From Candidatus Nitrotoga sp. AM1P (lineage in GTDB: Bacteria > Pseudomonadota > Gammaproteobacteria > Burkholderiales > Gallionellaceae), in the NCBI RefSeq assembly GCF_013168275.1, contig NZ_AP019547.1, positions 1,116,001 through 1,180,000 on the forward strand: a stretch of 64,000 nucleotides of DNA, in the 5' to 3' direction. The notes below the pieces were generated by a model, which was given only the letters and a program-made list of their open reading frames with translations, was not told the DNA's origin and ran no database searches. A program made the translations under genes and the position numbers. Each line of letters starts with the position of its first letter. The stretch's first letter is position 1. Positions 34,653 to 43,894 of the stretch are shown here, piece by piece.

Positions 34653-36665
34653 TTATAGTCGCACGATCTGCCAAACGTCTTGATCTATGTTCGCCTCGAA
34701 CTTGGCAAATCTGATTTCGTGTACCGCAAAGCAAAGCAGGTGGGTCGGTCGCGAAAAACCGACGTAGACCATCTTCGCGGACTGTTTGGCTCGATTGTGC
34801 ATGGTGGCCGTTATGGCTTCTCCTTTCAATTGATTTACCAGGCGCTCTGACTCGTAGTTCCCGCCACCGCCTTTTTCGTAGAACGTCTCCATATATAAAG
34901 TAGCGGTATGGGTTTCGCCCTTGACGCTGTGCACCGTTGATACCTCCACGTCGAAGCCGTCGTACTGTAGAATATTGGCGGATTTCTTGGGTGCGACTGT
35001 CGCCGTTGAGGCGGAAGAACCGTTACTGTCATTAATGAAATTAGCGCTTTTGTTAACCGTGCAATCGAACTGCGAAAGATAGCCCGGCAAATGGTTTTTT
35101 ATATCTAGCAGTACCGCATTACCATTGCCACGTATAACGTCTAGGCACCACCCATATATTTTTTCTTCATACGTCTTCCAATAGTCGGGTTTTGTTTCCT
35201 TCAAAAATTCACACATTTTCCTTTTTGAATATGGGGCTCCGGTGATATCGGCAACCTCCTCCTCTCTCAGGATTCTAAGCAACGCGTTACTAATATTCTT
35301 CTCGATTGATGATAGCGTGCGATCTTCCTGGTTGTAGTGGAAAATGTAACTTTGGAGATTAGGTTGATCGATTTTCGGTTGCTGTTCGCTTCTTGAAAAG
35401 ACGGGATGGTAGTCGCATAAACGCAGTTTCCCGTCTTCCTTTTTCGTCGCCCACGCAACAGCTTTGTATCTATTGCGCGGGTTTGCAGGAATTTTTCCTT
35501 CGTCTACCAATGTTTTTATGATCGACGCAAAAAGGCAAATCACCTGTTCCTTTTTTGCGTCCGAAAATACTAGGAAATGCGGCTTGATCGCAACGTCACT
35601 ACCATCGGCGTTTTTCCGCCGCCCTTCAATTTGAAGAGGACTTACCGCAAAAGAGCCGACTACGTTGGCGAGCATGCGACTCAGACGGTAACTGCCATTC
35701 AATTGCAATACGGTCGCCCTGTCATTCCAAAAAGGCTGCGCCAAGGTTTCCTTTCCGTCGAAAATAGATTGGTTTTTGTCTCCAATCCTCTGATAAACGC
35801 AGGGGCTCGATCCCCCGTCAAAGAAAATGTCTTCCAAAAGACTGTGCTGGTGCTGCGCCATGTCCTGCATTTCGTCAACGAACACATGCATAAACCTTTT
35901 TTGGAGCATCACTTTGATCTGCGGGTTCTTTGCAGCAGAGGCGCTTGCTAGGAAATACGCATCGTCATAGCAAAGGTATCCACCCTTCAGCATGCTCAGC
36001 TTGAACTCGAAGATCCACTCGCAGACTTTAGTTTTTTCGTCGTCACTCCAGTCCGTGTAATTCACAGGTTTGGTATTTCCGCGCGGCTTTTTAAAATCGA
36101 TTTTTTTTCCGCCGTATTCGTCCGTTAGGTTCATTTTTCCGTTTACGAGCGACCAGCGTAAGTTCTTCGCGTTCAACATTAGGTAACGTTTAGCGTTCTT
36201 GCTTTCTTGGGCAGAAAAACCTGCGAGGTTAAAAGGCGGTTTGGAGAATTTCTGATTGTAGATGTCGTCGTCGATCCGCACAGGTGTTTTTTTGTACCTG
36301 TTTGTGAAGAACGGGATCGCAAGAAATTCGTTGACGAAGCTCTGGATCGTTCCTACGAAATTCGGGTGCTTGAAAAGGCTTGCGCAATGAGTTCCTATTT
36401 GCTCCCTTATCTCGTCTATTGCCGCATTGGTATGAGAAATGACCAAGATTCCAGAGCCGTCTTCGAACGGCAAGTGACGGTCCAGAATAAGGAGTTTGGC
36501 GAGCAGTGCGGTCGTTTTACCGCTGCCCGGCACGGCTTGCAAATCGACCGTGTCGAGGTTCCTGATAAATTCTCTGCGTTCCGAATCGAACGATTCGCCC
36601 GCATTCAAAAGAATACGTTCTGCGTAAGCGATATCCTCCTCCGAAACACTAAACGCCGCAGGCAT
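34653..36665 (-). CDS. gajB: Gabija protein GajB, UvrD-like helicase
   Basis: 670 residues of the superfamily 1 helicase fold. Walker A AVPGSGKT is at 44-51, Walker B FVDEMQDMAQHQ, motif III/IV QRIGDKNQSIFDG...NGSYR, and C-terminal motifs STVHSVKGETH and VYVGFSRPTHLL. In Gabija, GajB senses nucleic-acid ends and partners with the GajA nuclease to abort phage replication. It overlaps the 3' end of gajA by 17 bp, on the same strand, which is the standard gajAB order. Both reading frames are intact. Confidence 0.92.
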   Translation of the reverse strand: MPAAFSVSEEDIAYAERILLNAGESFDSERREFIRNLDTVDLQAVPGSGKTTALLAKLLILDRHLPFEDGSGILVISHTNAAIDEIREQIGTHCASLFKHPNFVGTIQSFVNEFLAIPFFTNRYKKTPVRIDDDIYNQKFSKPPFNLAGFSAQESKNAKRYLMLNAKNLRWSLVNGKMNLTDEYGGKKIDFKKPRGNTKPVNYTDWSDDEKTKVCEWIFEFKLSMLKGGYLCYDDAYFLASASAAKNPQIKVMLQKRFMHVFVDEMQDMAQHQHSLLEDIFFDGGSSPCVYQRIGDKNQSIFDGKETLAQPFWNDRATVLQLNGSYRLSRMLANVVGSFAVSPLQIEGRRKNADGSDVAIKPHFLVFSDAKKEQVICLFASIIKTLVDEGKIPANPRNRYKAVAWATKKEDGKLRLCDYHPVFSRSEQQPKIDQPNLQSYIFHYNQEDRTLSSIEKNISNALLRILREEEVADITGAPYSKRKMCEFLKETKPDYWKTYEEKIYGWCLDVIRGNGNAVLLDIKNHLPGYLSQFDCTVNKSANFINDSNGSSASTATVAPKKSANILQYDGFDVEVSTVHSVKGETHTATLYMETFYEKGGGGNYESERLVNQLKGEAITATMHNRAKQSAKMVYVGFSRPTHLLCFAVHEIRFAKFEANIDQDVWQIVRL

Positions 36666-38397
36666 ACTCGATGGCCTTCACAAGGTAGGCGACGTGCACG
36701 TCGGCTACCATTTTCGATTTATCCACCTTTCCGTCCGCGCACGCCTGCGCCAATCGGTTTGCGATTTCCGTCTTGGACAGCGACTTGTCTTTAAGTTTCC
36801 TGGCAAGGATAGCGTCGAAGTCCGCCCAGTCTGTTCCGCTGTGCACCTCCTTGACGATCCTCGCAAATTCGTCCCCGAATGCGGCGGATTTTGAAAGGCA
36901 ATATTCAAGCGTCCAATGAGGTGCGATGAATGACTGCACGGATTGGCCATCGTAGTTCGCGGCTTTGTTTGCCGTAGCCTTGACCAGCTTCGCCTTGTCG
37001 CCTGGGACGGGACCGTCTTCGTCAGTCGGATAGATATCTACATCCGTTACAACGGCGACGGGTTTAGAAAAAAATGGGGCATTTTTGCGCTTGAATATAT
37101 TCGCGTAGCGTATAAAGGCCAGGCAGCTCACGTTGATGACGGCCACGCCTTTTTCTGTCAAGTTGCAGCCGATCAGTTTCGCTAATTCCGGCAGTAGCAA
37201 TTCTTCCGACCAGCCTTCCACTAAGATCACACCCTTGGCGAAAAAAAGGTTCGACTTCGTGACATCAAGAAAGCGTTGGAGAAAAACATAATCGTCTTTC
37301 TTGAGTTCGGTATACTCGTCGCTCATTGGGAAAGCCTCGTCTCCGCTACAGATCACGAGATTCTTGAGTTCGAGTTTCGAACCGATGTTTGGGCTATGGG
37401 TTGTCATGATGAGCTGCACGCTGTGCTGCTTTTGGAATGTCTCGATGGCTTGCATCTGCGCCTGTGGATGCAAGTGCGCTTCCAGCTCCTCGATCAGCCC
37501 GAGCCGTATTCCAGTCCAGTTGTTTTTGTTCAAGTGCAACAGTTCGGATGCCATGAAAAGGCGGTTGAGCGTTCCAAGTCCCGGCCTGATTTCACCCTGA
37601 ATCGAGAGCTCCAATTTTTCCAACAGGCTCCTGAGCTGGCCTCGCTCCGTTACGGCTAAGCCTGTTTTCTTGCCGGGTTCGTAGAGCGACTGGATATAAG
37701 TGTCGATCTTATCTTTCAGTCCTTTGCCGTGCTGGTCTTTGATTTTAGCGCCTACGTTATTGTTGCCATCGAAATAGTTTTCGATAGACGAATTGAAATT
37801 TTTCAGCAATTCCATTAAAAGATGATCGTCGCCTCGGTTCTTGAACGCCTCGTGTCCAATGAGAATCTGTGAAAGCCGCGAATTTTTTCTCGCGATAAGT
37901 TCTTCTTCGGCATCCCTCAACGGCTTGAGATACGTGACTTTCAGATATTCTTTCGCTTCCGGGCTTAACTGTTTTCCGTCAGTGTCAGCTCCCGCGCGAA
38001 CTTCGTAGGGCAAAATCTGGCCAGAGACGACATTTTTCTTCACGTCAAGAATGAGACGAAGGGATGGTATGATGTTTTCTCCTACCGTCTCCCAGGAAAG
38101 GAATTCGGTAAAATTCTTCCCTTCGTCCGGTTCAATCCCCGACAGGACTAATTCAATCCTTAGCCTGCGTTGCGTGTTGTGGAAATCGTCGTTGTCGATT
38201 CTCGACCAGTCATAGCTATGTGTTTTTAACACGATTCGAATAGCGTCGATGATGGCGGATTTACCCGAATCATTTTCCCCGATAAGGACGTTTAGTCCGG
38301 AATTGAAATTCAGGTCGAGATGCGGCGTCTCCAGAGCGAATACGGCAGCGTTGCCGAATTTTCTGAAATTCCATAGCTTGAGATTGGAAAGGTGCAT
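36649..38397 (-). CDS. gajA: Gabija protein GajA, OLD-family ATPase/TOPRIM nuclease
   Basis: 582 residues from the ATG at 38397 (MHLSNLKLWNFRKFG, the usual OLD start); the frame is open to 38436. The N-terminal ABC-type ATPase has Walker A GENDSGKS (40-47) and Walker B LIEELEAHLHPQ. The C-terminal TOPRIM domain has VILVEGWSEELLLPEL and the DVD motif in VVTDVDIYP. GajA is a site-specific DNA nickase held inactive by NTPs and released during phage attack. Size matches characterised GajA (about 580 aa). It is the first gene of the gajAB operon. Confidence 0.93.
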   Translation of the reverse strand: MHLSNLKLWNFRKFGNAAVFALETPHLDLNFNSGLNVLIGENDSGKSAIIDAIRIVLKTHSYDWSRIDNDDFHNTQRRLRIELVLSGIEPDEGKNFTEFLSWETVGENIIPSLRLILDVKKNVVSGQILPYEVRAGADTDGKQLSPEAKEYLKVTYLKPLRDAEEELIARKNSRLSQILIGHEAFKNRGDDHLLMELLKNFNSSIENYFDGNNNVGAKIKDQHGKGLKDKIDTYIQSLYEPGKKTGLAVTERGQLRSLLEKLELSIQGEIRPGLGTLNRLFMASELLHLNKNNWTGIRLGLIEELEAHLHPQAQMQAIETFQKQHSVQLIMTTHSPNIGSKLELKNLVICSGDEAFPMSDEYTELKKDDYVFLQRFLDVTKSNLFFAKGVILVEGWSEELLLPELAKLIGCNLTEKGVAVINVSCLAFIRYANIFKRKNAPFFSKPVAVVTDVDIYPTDEDGPVPGDKAKLVKATANKAANYDGQSVQSFIAPHWTLEYCLSKSAAFGDEFARIVKEVHSGTDWADFDAILARKLKDKSLSKTEIANRLAQACADGKVDKSKMVADVHVAYLVKAIEYACGV

Positions 38398-38705
38398 GTC
38401 ATTTATTGAGTTTTTGTTCAACGTTCTTGGGATCATACGAAAACATGCTTACGGGTACTTTGCTCGCTGAATCGACGATATCAGATTGGTCCCATCGTTA
38501 CACCAATTGACCATTTTGGTGCTGATCTAAGCATGGAAAGGCGCATTTGTCCATTGCCTGACGGTATGCCGGTCCGAATAGGATGGCTCTGTGATTTTCC
38601 CGCACAGATAGCGCCAGATATCCCCGTAAAATTTGCATGCATTAACATCCCACTTGCGAAATGCCGTTGCGATAGATTTTTTGAGTCAGCACCTCAAATA
38701 GCGTC
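38398..38705. other. Gene-free gap between gajA and fic
   Basis: 308 bp with no convincing ORF, the probable promoter region of gajAB. No strong hairpin or repeat is seen. Confidence 0.4.
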
Positions 38706-40232
38706 CTACTTTCCATCTCCCATTAGGAGCTGGCCTAGAAATTTAGCAAAAGGAACGATGTCTCCCTCTGCGCTAGCCTTCTCCAATGTCCCCATGTAGT
38801 CGTTGCGCCGGGTCACGGGGATGACGGTCCATGGGTAGCCGCCCGATGCAAGCATCACGTTCATCAAGAAGCGGCCCATGCGCCCGTTTCCGTCAAAATA
38901 GGGGTGGATGTAGACAAAAATGAAGTGCCCCATGACAACACGAACAGCAGGCTCGGCTTCTTTTTCGAGAAGCTCGAAGAACGCGGGCATGAGTTCGCGT
39001 ACAGCGTCGCGATTGGGCGGAACGTGTGTCGAGCGACGGATAAAAACCGGGCCGCTGCGATAACCGGCAAGGTCGGCAGGACGAAGAAGGCCTGCAGTGA
39101 TGCTCGGTCCAAATAGCTCTCGATACCACGCTCCGTGATCGGCATTCGCGACGGTGCCTGCATTTTCATTGCTTAGGACTTTGCCAACGCTGTTCTTTAC
39201 ACGCTGGAAGGCCTGCCAGTAGCCACGGGCGGCAAGAGCATCTCGCTGGTTACGGTCCGTCTCAATGGAGTCGGGGTTCCAGTCTCCAGAACGAACTCGT
39301 TCAATCAGCTCTGCGCTGACCCGGTAGCCTTCAATGGAAAGTGAGTTGTAGGCGTCGATCGCGTAGACATCATCAACATGCTGAAGATACGTGGACTTGT
39401 CGGTTGGCCTTCCTGGCGGAACGGGAAAATACTCAAGAACGTCCTCCCTCATTTTTTGCCATATCATGGTCACCCTGTTCACATAAGGCGAAGTTTCACG
39501 TGAGCTAAGCGCCACATGTGGCAGACCCTTGAACGGGTCAACTTCGTTCACCGTGTATCCTGCAGCTCGCATCGTCTCAATAATGCTGTCTGCGATTGTG
39601 GTTCGGCCAATGTTGCGAAATGCCCCGGCCAGTCTTCCCGCAATCGTGCTGTGCCCGCCTTCAAGCAAGCGGACAAGAACTTCGGACGCGTCAGTGATCG
39701 CAGCCAGAGCAGCGCGCATGACGATAGGCTGCGCAGTGAAATGTGTTGGCGAGGTCGCAATGAGACCGGCAGGAAGACTGAAAACACGCATGCCGCTATT
39801 GGTTTCAATATCCAGCGGCGGAGGCGTAGCCAGTCGAACATCGAATATCGAGGTCTCGTAGGGAAGGGATAGGGGCTTGTTGCCGCCTTTCGGTGAGCGG
39901 ACAATCACTTGTTTCGGCACCGTCCAATCGCCGGCAAATAGGGTCATTGACTGTTCAGGACTAAGGCACCAGTCGTCGCCGAAGCGTTCGTTTAGATAGT
40001 CGGCGCAGAATGTCCAGAAAGACGAATACCAAGCTGTACTTTCACCCGGCACTTCGTCGGGGCGGGTGGGTATGTACCAGCCCCTCATGACCTCGCGGAT
40101 GAAGCCGTTCTTGAGCAGTCGCTGCCTGTGTGTACGAGTTATTTGACTCGTTCGGATGGCCACGATCCCTTGATCCTGAAGCCTTTTAAGGGCTTCGAGG
40201 GAGGCGGCGAGGCTTTCGGATGGTGATGCCAT
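38706..40232 (-). CDS. Fic-domain protein with N-terminal AbiEi-like region
   Basis: 508 residues. The C-terminal Fic core has HPYFDGNGRMGR (443-454), the full HxFx(D/E)GNGRxxR AMPylation motif. An inhibitory helix motif SLSIEG (Ser297...Glu301-Gly302) before the core makes this a class II Fic with built-in autoinhibition. The N-terminal 200 residues (LQDQGIVAIRTSQITRTHRQRLLKNGFIREVMRGWYIP) look like the winged-helix region of AbiEi-type regulators, suggesting DNA binding and autoregulation. The gene starts directly next to a 24-bp tandem repeat array, a possible operator. Confidence 0.88.
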   Translation of the reverse strand: MASPSESLAASLEALKRLQDQGIVAIRTSQITRTHRQRLLKNGFIREVMRGWYIPTRPDEVPGESTAWYSSFWTFCADYLNERFGDDWCLSPEQSMTLFAGDWTVPKQVIVRSPKGGNKPLSLPYETSIFDVRLATPPPLDIETNSGMRVFSLPAGLIATSPTHFTAQPIVMRAALAAITDASEVLVRLLEGGHSTIAGRLAGAFRNIGRTTIADSIIETMRAAGYTVNEVDPFKGLPHVALSSRETSPYVNRVTMIWQKMREDVLEYFPVPPGRPTDKSTYLQHVDDVYAIDAYNSLSIEGYRVSAELIERVRSGDWNPDSIETDRNQRDALAARGYWQAFQRVKNSVGKVLSNENAGTVANADHGAWYRELFGPSITAGLLRPADLAGYRSGPVFIRRSTHVPPNRDAVRELMPAFFELLEKEAEPAVRVVMGHFIFVYIHPYFDGNGRMGRFLMNVMLASGGYPWTVIPVTRRNDYMGTLEKASAEGDIVPFAKFLGQLLMGDGK

Positions 40233-40251
40233 GATCGTTTCTGCGTTATTT

Positions 40252-40414
40252 TATTTAGGTTATTCAGTCTTGCAGTTTTTAGGTTATCGTGTCAATCTAT
40301 TTTTAGGTTATCGTGTCAATCTATTTTTAGGTTATCGTGTCAATCTATTTTTAGGTTATCGTGTCAATCTATTTTTAGGTTATCGTGTCATTCCATTTTT
40401 AGGTTTTTGTGTTG
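40252..40414. repeat. 24-bp tandem repeat array upstream of fic
   Basis: Four identical 24-bp units (40276-40299, 40300-40323, 40324-40347, 40348-40371; core TTAGGTTATCGTGTCAAT) are followed by one variant unit (40372-40395) and a partial one. A degenerate unit precedes them (40252-40275). Two further partial copies lie at about 40769-40812. There are no spacers, so it is not CRISPR. On the minus strand each unit contains TTGACA, the -35 consensus, facing fic. Confidence 0.85.
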
Positions 40415-40442
40415 TTATGGGCATTCAGACACATAGAGCCAA

Positions 40443-40624
40443 GCTGCGCCGCGCGCTCCTCCGCTGAATCAAAAAATGGTTGCGACGCTACTCACCCAAG
40501 CTGCTCGAATCAGCGACTGCTTGGAAATCGGCGGACAGCTATCCTCTGCCACAGAAGATACGTTGAGCCTTCAAGAATGCCGCGCCGAACTTGCCGAGAT
40601 CAGAAGCTGCCTGATGCTCGCCTT
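40443..40624 (+). pseudogene. mobC 3' fragment (second, diverged copy)
   Basis: About 180 bp align with the 3' half of mobC at 32721-32912 with scattered substitutions and a 10-bp deletion, ending at the same GATGCTCGCCTT. There is no start codon and no relaxase follows. The copies bracket the gajBA-fic cargo, suggesting that a second mob region was lost or that two related elements recombined. Confidence 0.85.
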
Positions 40625-41041
40625 CCCGTCTCTATCTGATAGTGGCTGCACGCCTTGTCAATGTTTTCGCCTACAAGATATAGAACCATTTTCTAACTTT
40701 CGCGTACTTCACCTACGAGAAAGTTAGAATTTTCCAAGCGGTCGAGCTTAAGGAAGAACGAGGCCCTGGCGGTTTTTAGGTTTTTCGGTTGTATCGTTTT
40801 TAGGTTATTGTGCTGTTCACAGCATGGAGGTGCTGCCAAACCAAAACGAATGTGGCTTGCGAACTCATCAAAATAAACGTGATATTTCCAGCGGTTCTTA
40901 ACGATGATTTACGGGTGAGAACGGCCAAATCAGGGACTTCGTCCTTCGGGGCGAGCTCCTCGCAAAACAGATAAGCAGAGATTTTATACTTGGCAGACGG
41001 TAAGAATTCTTGCTACCATATAAAAATGGAGGTGTTAAATC
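40625..41041. other. Gene-free region upstream of the ParDE genes
   Basis: It contains two more TTTTTAGGTT motifs (40769-40812) related to the tandem array and a short inverted repeat with TTCTAACTTTCG/CGAGAAAGTTAGAA (about 40691-40731). The parDE promoter should be near 41000. Confidence 0.4.
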
Positions 41042-41317
41042 ATGGCAACCGTCAAAAAAATCAGTGTCGCCCTTCCCCCTGAAATGGTGGCCCTTGTCCA
41101 CCAAGCAGTGAGCACAGGCGAATATTCCTCAAGCAGTGAAGTGATCCGCGAGGCGTTGCGCGCGTGGAAACACGAACGAACATTGCGGCAGCAGGCCCTC
41201 GATGAACTACGCTCTGCCATCAGAGATGGTATCAACAGCGGCCCCATTGAGAATTTCAACATGGAAGAATTAATAGCTCAAGCCAAGACCCTGCGCCGCG
41301 CCGAGAAAGCTCAATAA
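41042..41317 (+). CDS. parD: ParD/CopG-type antitoxin
   Basis: 91 residues with the ribbon-helix-helix pattern of ParD antitoxins: VKKISVALPPEMVALVHQAVSTGEYSSSSEVIREALRAWKHER, followed by a flexible C-terminal toxin-binding tail. It is preceded by GGAGG. The stop (41315-41317) is adjacent to the toxin ATG, so the two are translationally coupled. Expected roles are neutralising ParE and repressing the operon. It sits near the right end of the element and probably stabilises it. Confidence 0.93.
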   Translation: MATVKKISVALPPEMVALVHQAVSTGEYSSSSEVIREALRAWKHERTLRQQALDELRSAIRDGINSGPIENFNMEELIAQAKTLRRAEKAQ

Positions 41318-41638
41318 ATGGTGCAGCGCTATGTTGTCACTGCCACGGCAGAATCCGATTTACTGGAAATCTGGCGCTATATTGCGGAGGACAATGAAAT
41401 GGCCGCGGACAGGCTGCTGCGAGAGCTCGCGGAAAAATTTTCTCTTTTGACACAGCAACCAGGCTTGGGTCGGGAGCGGCCGGAGCTGTACCCGGCAGTG
41501 CGATCCTTTCCTGTAGGCCATTATGTTATTTTTTATCGCGGCCTTGAGCAGCAGGACATAGAAATTACCCGCGTTCTTCACAGTGCGCGAGATCTGGGGC
41601 TGATTGAATTTCACCCCCCATATGGGTCATCAAATTAA
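41318..41638 (+). CDS. parE: ParE-type toxin (RelE/ParE superfamily)
   Basis: 106 residues with the typical core YVVTATAESDLLEIWRYIAEDNEMAADRLLREL, then QPGLGRERPELYPAVRSFPVGHYVIFYR and IEITRVLHSARDL. ParE toxins poison DNA gyrase. It starts directly after the parD stop. The pair lies 117 bp from the right attachment repeat, a common place for addiction modules that punish loss of the element. Confidence 0.93.
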   Translation: MVQRYVVTATAESDLLEIWRYIAEDNEMAADRLLRELAEKFSLLTQQPGLGRERPELYPAVRSFPVGHYVIFYRGLEQQDIEITRVLHSARDLGLIEFHPPYGSSN

Positions 41639-41754
41639 ACTTGTGAGTCAAACAACGACCCCTAAAAATGGAACGTGACAATTCTGGCGAATATTGGCGG
41701 CGCTTGACGAGTGAGGGCGGGCACAATATCAATAAAAAAAGCTGCTTAACTTGG

Positions 41755-41799
41755 CTGTTAATCCGCAGGTCCCTGGTTCGAGTCCAGGTCGGGGAGCCA
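41755..41799 (+). repeat. attR: tRNA-Asn 3' end, copy 2 of the direct repeat
   Basis: 45 bp identical to 7717-7761. The original tRNA terminator follows at about 41804-41830. It marks the right end of the 34-kb element that begins at the tRNA gene. Confidence 0.92.
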
Positions 41800-42007
41800 G
41801 ATATAGAGCCTTGCTGCGATGCAGGGCTTTTTTATTAGCTAAATCATTAACCTAAACCTGTGAGGTACAACAGCTTAGAATTTTCCAGTCACCATCCGAT
41901 AATGGATTGAATACCTTGTTGGATATCATTTAAGTAGCATGTTTAATATTGCATTAATGATTACCGTGACTACTTTATCGGCAAATTTTATTTTTAGTTG
42001 AGGATGT
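41800..42007 (+). repeat. Former tRNA-Asn downstream flank, also present after the third repeat
   Basis: About 208 bp are similar to 55442-55655, with identical blocks such as GCAGGGCTTTTTTATTAGCT and TCGGCAAATTTTATTTTTAG. Together with the att core the direct repeat is about 253 bp long. Similarity stops after GAGGATGT. Confidence 0.85.
41804..41832 (+). terminator. Ancestral tRNA-Asn terminator
   Basis: AGCCTTGC and GCAGGGCT (one G-T pair) flank TGCGAT and precede TTTTTTATT. The same structure follows the third repeat. Confidence 0.75.
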
Positions 42008-42063
42008 GTATTGGCATACTAAATTTCAACTCACATTAACCTTATAAGAAAATGGATGAGCCG

Positions 42064-42861
42064 ATGAAAATATTTCTGATGTGTGATCCCAGATATTTCG
42101 AAGTCAGCTATGTCATCAACCCTTGGATGGCGGGAAACCAAGGGCGGGAAAATAAAAAGTTGGCGGCGAAGCAATGGAAAAATTTATATGACATTCTCTC
42201 CAGAAAAGCATCAATCAAACTGATCGAGCCGGTAGCTGGGTTGCCGGATATGGTGTTCACAGCCAATGGCGGTTTTGTATACCGTGATCACGAAGTAATT
42301 GTGTCTTCATTCCGCTATCCGGAAAGGCAGGGAGAGTCGTCATACTTCAGCCAGTTCTTTGAGAATTCCGGCTATCGTATCAAGCGGCTAAATAGCGATA
42401 TACAATTCGAAGGGGCGGGTGATGCGCTCTATGATTCCAATGGACGAGTGTGGATTGGTTACGGGCATAGGAGCGATGTACAAGCATTAGATGAAATCGC
42501 CACAATCTTACAGGCTCAGGTAAACGGACTGACTCTTGTTGACCCAAGGTGGTATCACCTGGATACCGCATTTTGCCCTTTGGTAAATGGGTATGTTCTC
42601 GCATATGAACAAGCATTCACGTCTCAAAGCGTTAATAAAATTAAGAACGAATTCAACAACAGAGTCATTTGGGTTTCGGATGAGGATGCCAATAACTTTG
42701 CCTGCAATGCGGTGAATATCGGCAACGATATCATTTTATATAAGGTCTCGAACGAGTTGAAGGCTACGCTCAGTAAACATAATTTTTCCATTATCGAGGT
42801 TGATGTTTCAGAATTCATGAAAGCGGGGGGCGCATGCAAATGCCTCACCTTGGAGCTATGA
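42064..42861 (+). CDS. Dimethylarginine dimethylaminohydrolase/amidinotransferase-like enzyme
   Basis: About 265 residues of the guanidino-group-modifying superfamily: substrate-binding LPDMVFTANGGFVY, FEGAGDALY, the catalytic His in YHLDTAFCPL, and the catalytic Cys near the end in GGACKCLTLEL. It probably hydrolyses a methylated or free guanidino compound (DDAH, arginine- or ornithine-related) in the cytosol. The ATG at 42064 has GGA 7 nt upstream; an ATG 12 bp earlier is also possible. It is the first gene behind attR and has no obvious operon partner. Confidence 0.85.
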   Translation: MKIFLMCDPRYFEVSYVINPWMAGNQGRENKKLAAKQWKNLYDILSRKASIKLIEPVAGLPDMVFTANGGFVYRDHEVIVSSFRYPERQGESSYFSQFFENSGYRIKRLNSDIQFEGAGDALYDSNGRVWIGYGHRSDVQALDEIATILQAQVNGLTLVDPRWYHLDTAFCPLVNGYVLAYEQAFTSQSVNKIKNEFNNRVIWVSDEDANNFACNAVNIGNDIILYKVSNELKATLSKHNFSIIEVDVSEFMKAGGACKCLTLEL

Positions 42862-43480
42862 CAAAGCTCCAAATATATCCCATCCAATAATCTGAATACT
42901 ACTAAAAAAATCCAATCGAGAATCAATATTAAGTAATACATAAATCCCTGCTAGTACATACATACAGGCCTGGAAAATGTCGATAAACTTCTTAGGTGCT
43001 GTAGGTTTGTCTGTATTCCAATTCGATAGAACTATTTCAGTATTTTCTTATCTATACTAATTGTATAGCGTAAGCTATTCCCACGTTTTTCCTCCTTGAA
43101 CGTGGAATCTTAACTTATCGCATTATTAGTTAAGATATTGCCCCTGTTCCCATGAGGTTCAGGGGCATTTATTTGATTTCTTGGTCTGCGTGAGAGTACT
43201 CGACTCAGACTTACTGGTTGAACCATAGCAACAGCAAGAATAGGGATTATTGGTGGTAGCGCAAATCACGCCTCAGTTCAATTGAAATCGAGGGTGTTCT
43301 TCCTACACGATCTCCCTGTTAATGATGTGTTGAATGGCACATCAAGGATTACTTTGACTGTAATTTTTACGTCTTTTTTTAATAAATTTTAATAAAGATG
43401 TAGTTTACCTAATCAAAGAGAATTACCATTTTCATAAACAATTAAATCAATCGAGAATAAGTAAATAAGGAAAATATATT
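42862..43480. other. Gene-free region with two hairpins
   Basis: No convincing gene in 619 bp. Two stem-loops are visible: CCACGTT/AACGTGG (43081-43105) and TGCCCCTG/CAGGGGCA (43139-43167) followed by TTTATTTG, a likely terminator. A small RNA ending there is possible but not shown. Confidence 0.4.
43139..43175 (+). terminator. Hairpin terminator without an adjacent gene
   Basis: An 8-bp stem TGCCCCTG/CAGGGGCA with a 13-nt loop, followed by a T-rich run. It lies 280 bp after the DDAH-like gene and 300 bp before rnk. Confidence 0.55.
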
Positions 43481-43894
43481 GTGATCAATCTTCCCAATAT
43501 CACCGTTTCGAGCCTGGATCTAGCGCGGCTCAACCATTTAATAGATACGCTGCCAATAGATTCACAGCCCGAATTGGACAATCTGCGGTATGAATTGGAT
43601 CGTGCGATAGTAATTGCGCCGGAGAATATCCCGGCAACCGTTGTAACCATGAACTCAACCATTCGCTTTATTATTGAGCCGACGGGAAAGACGTTCGAAC
43701 TGACACTGTCATATCCTGAGGACGCGTTGGGGAAGCCCAGTCGGATTTCCGTGTTAGCGCCGGTCGGTAGCGCGTTGCTGGGACTGGCAATCGGTCAGCA
43801 GATGGAATGGCCGGTACCCGGAGGCAATACCATAAAGGTACGGGTGCTCGATATCAGTTACCAACCAGAAAGGTCGGGCGAATATACAAAGTGA
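43481..43894 (+). CDS. rnk: Regulator of nucleoside diphosphate kinase (GreA/GreB family)
   Basis: 137 residues. A short N-terminal helical region (LDLARLNHLIDTLPIDSQPELDNLRYELDRA) is followed by the GreA/B C-terminal FKBP-like domain (FELTLSYPEDALGKPSRISVLAPVGSALLGLAIGQQMEWPVPGG). Rnk lacks the long GreA coiled coil and binds RNA polymerase without transcript cleavage. The start is GTG with AAGGA 8-9 nt upstream. It stands alone. Confidence 0.88.
   Translation: MINLPNITVSSLDLARLNHLIDTLPIDSQPELDNLRYELDRAIVIAPENIPATVVTMNSTIRFIIEPTGKTFELTLSYPEDALGKPSRISVLAPVGSALLGLAIGQQMEWPVPGGNTIKVRVLDISYQPERSGEYTK

Noticed and set aside
40276-40395. Possible CRISPR array
   Set aside because: Units are directly adjacent with no spacers, and no cas genes are present in the window.
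40231-40467. Plus-strand frame of FLGYRVNL repeats
   Set aside because: It is a direct translation of the 24-bp tandem repeat (24 is a multiple of 3) and has no start signal.
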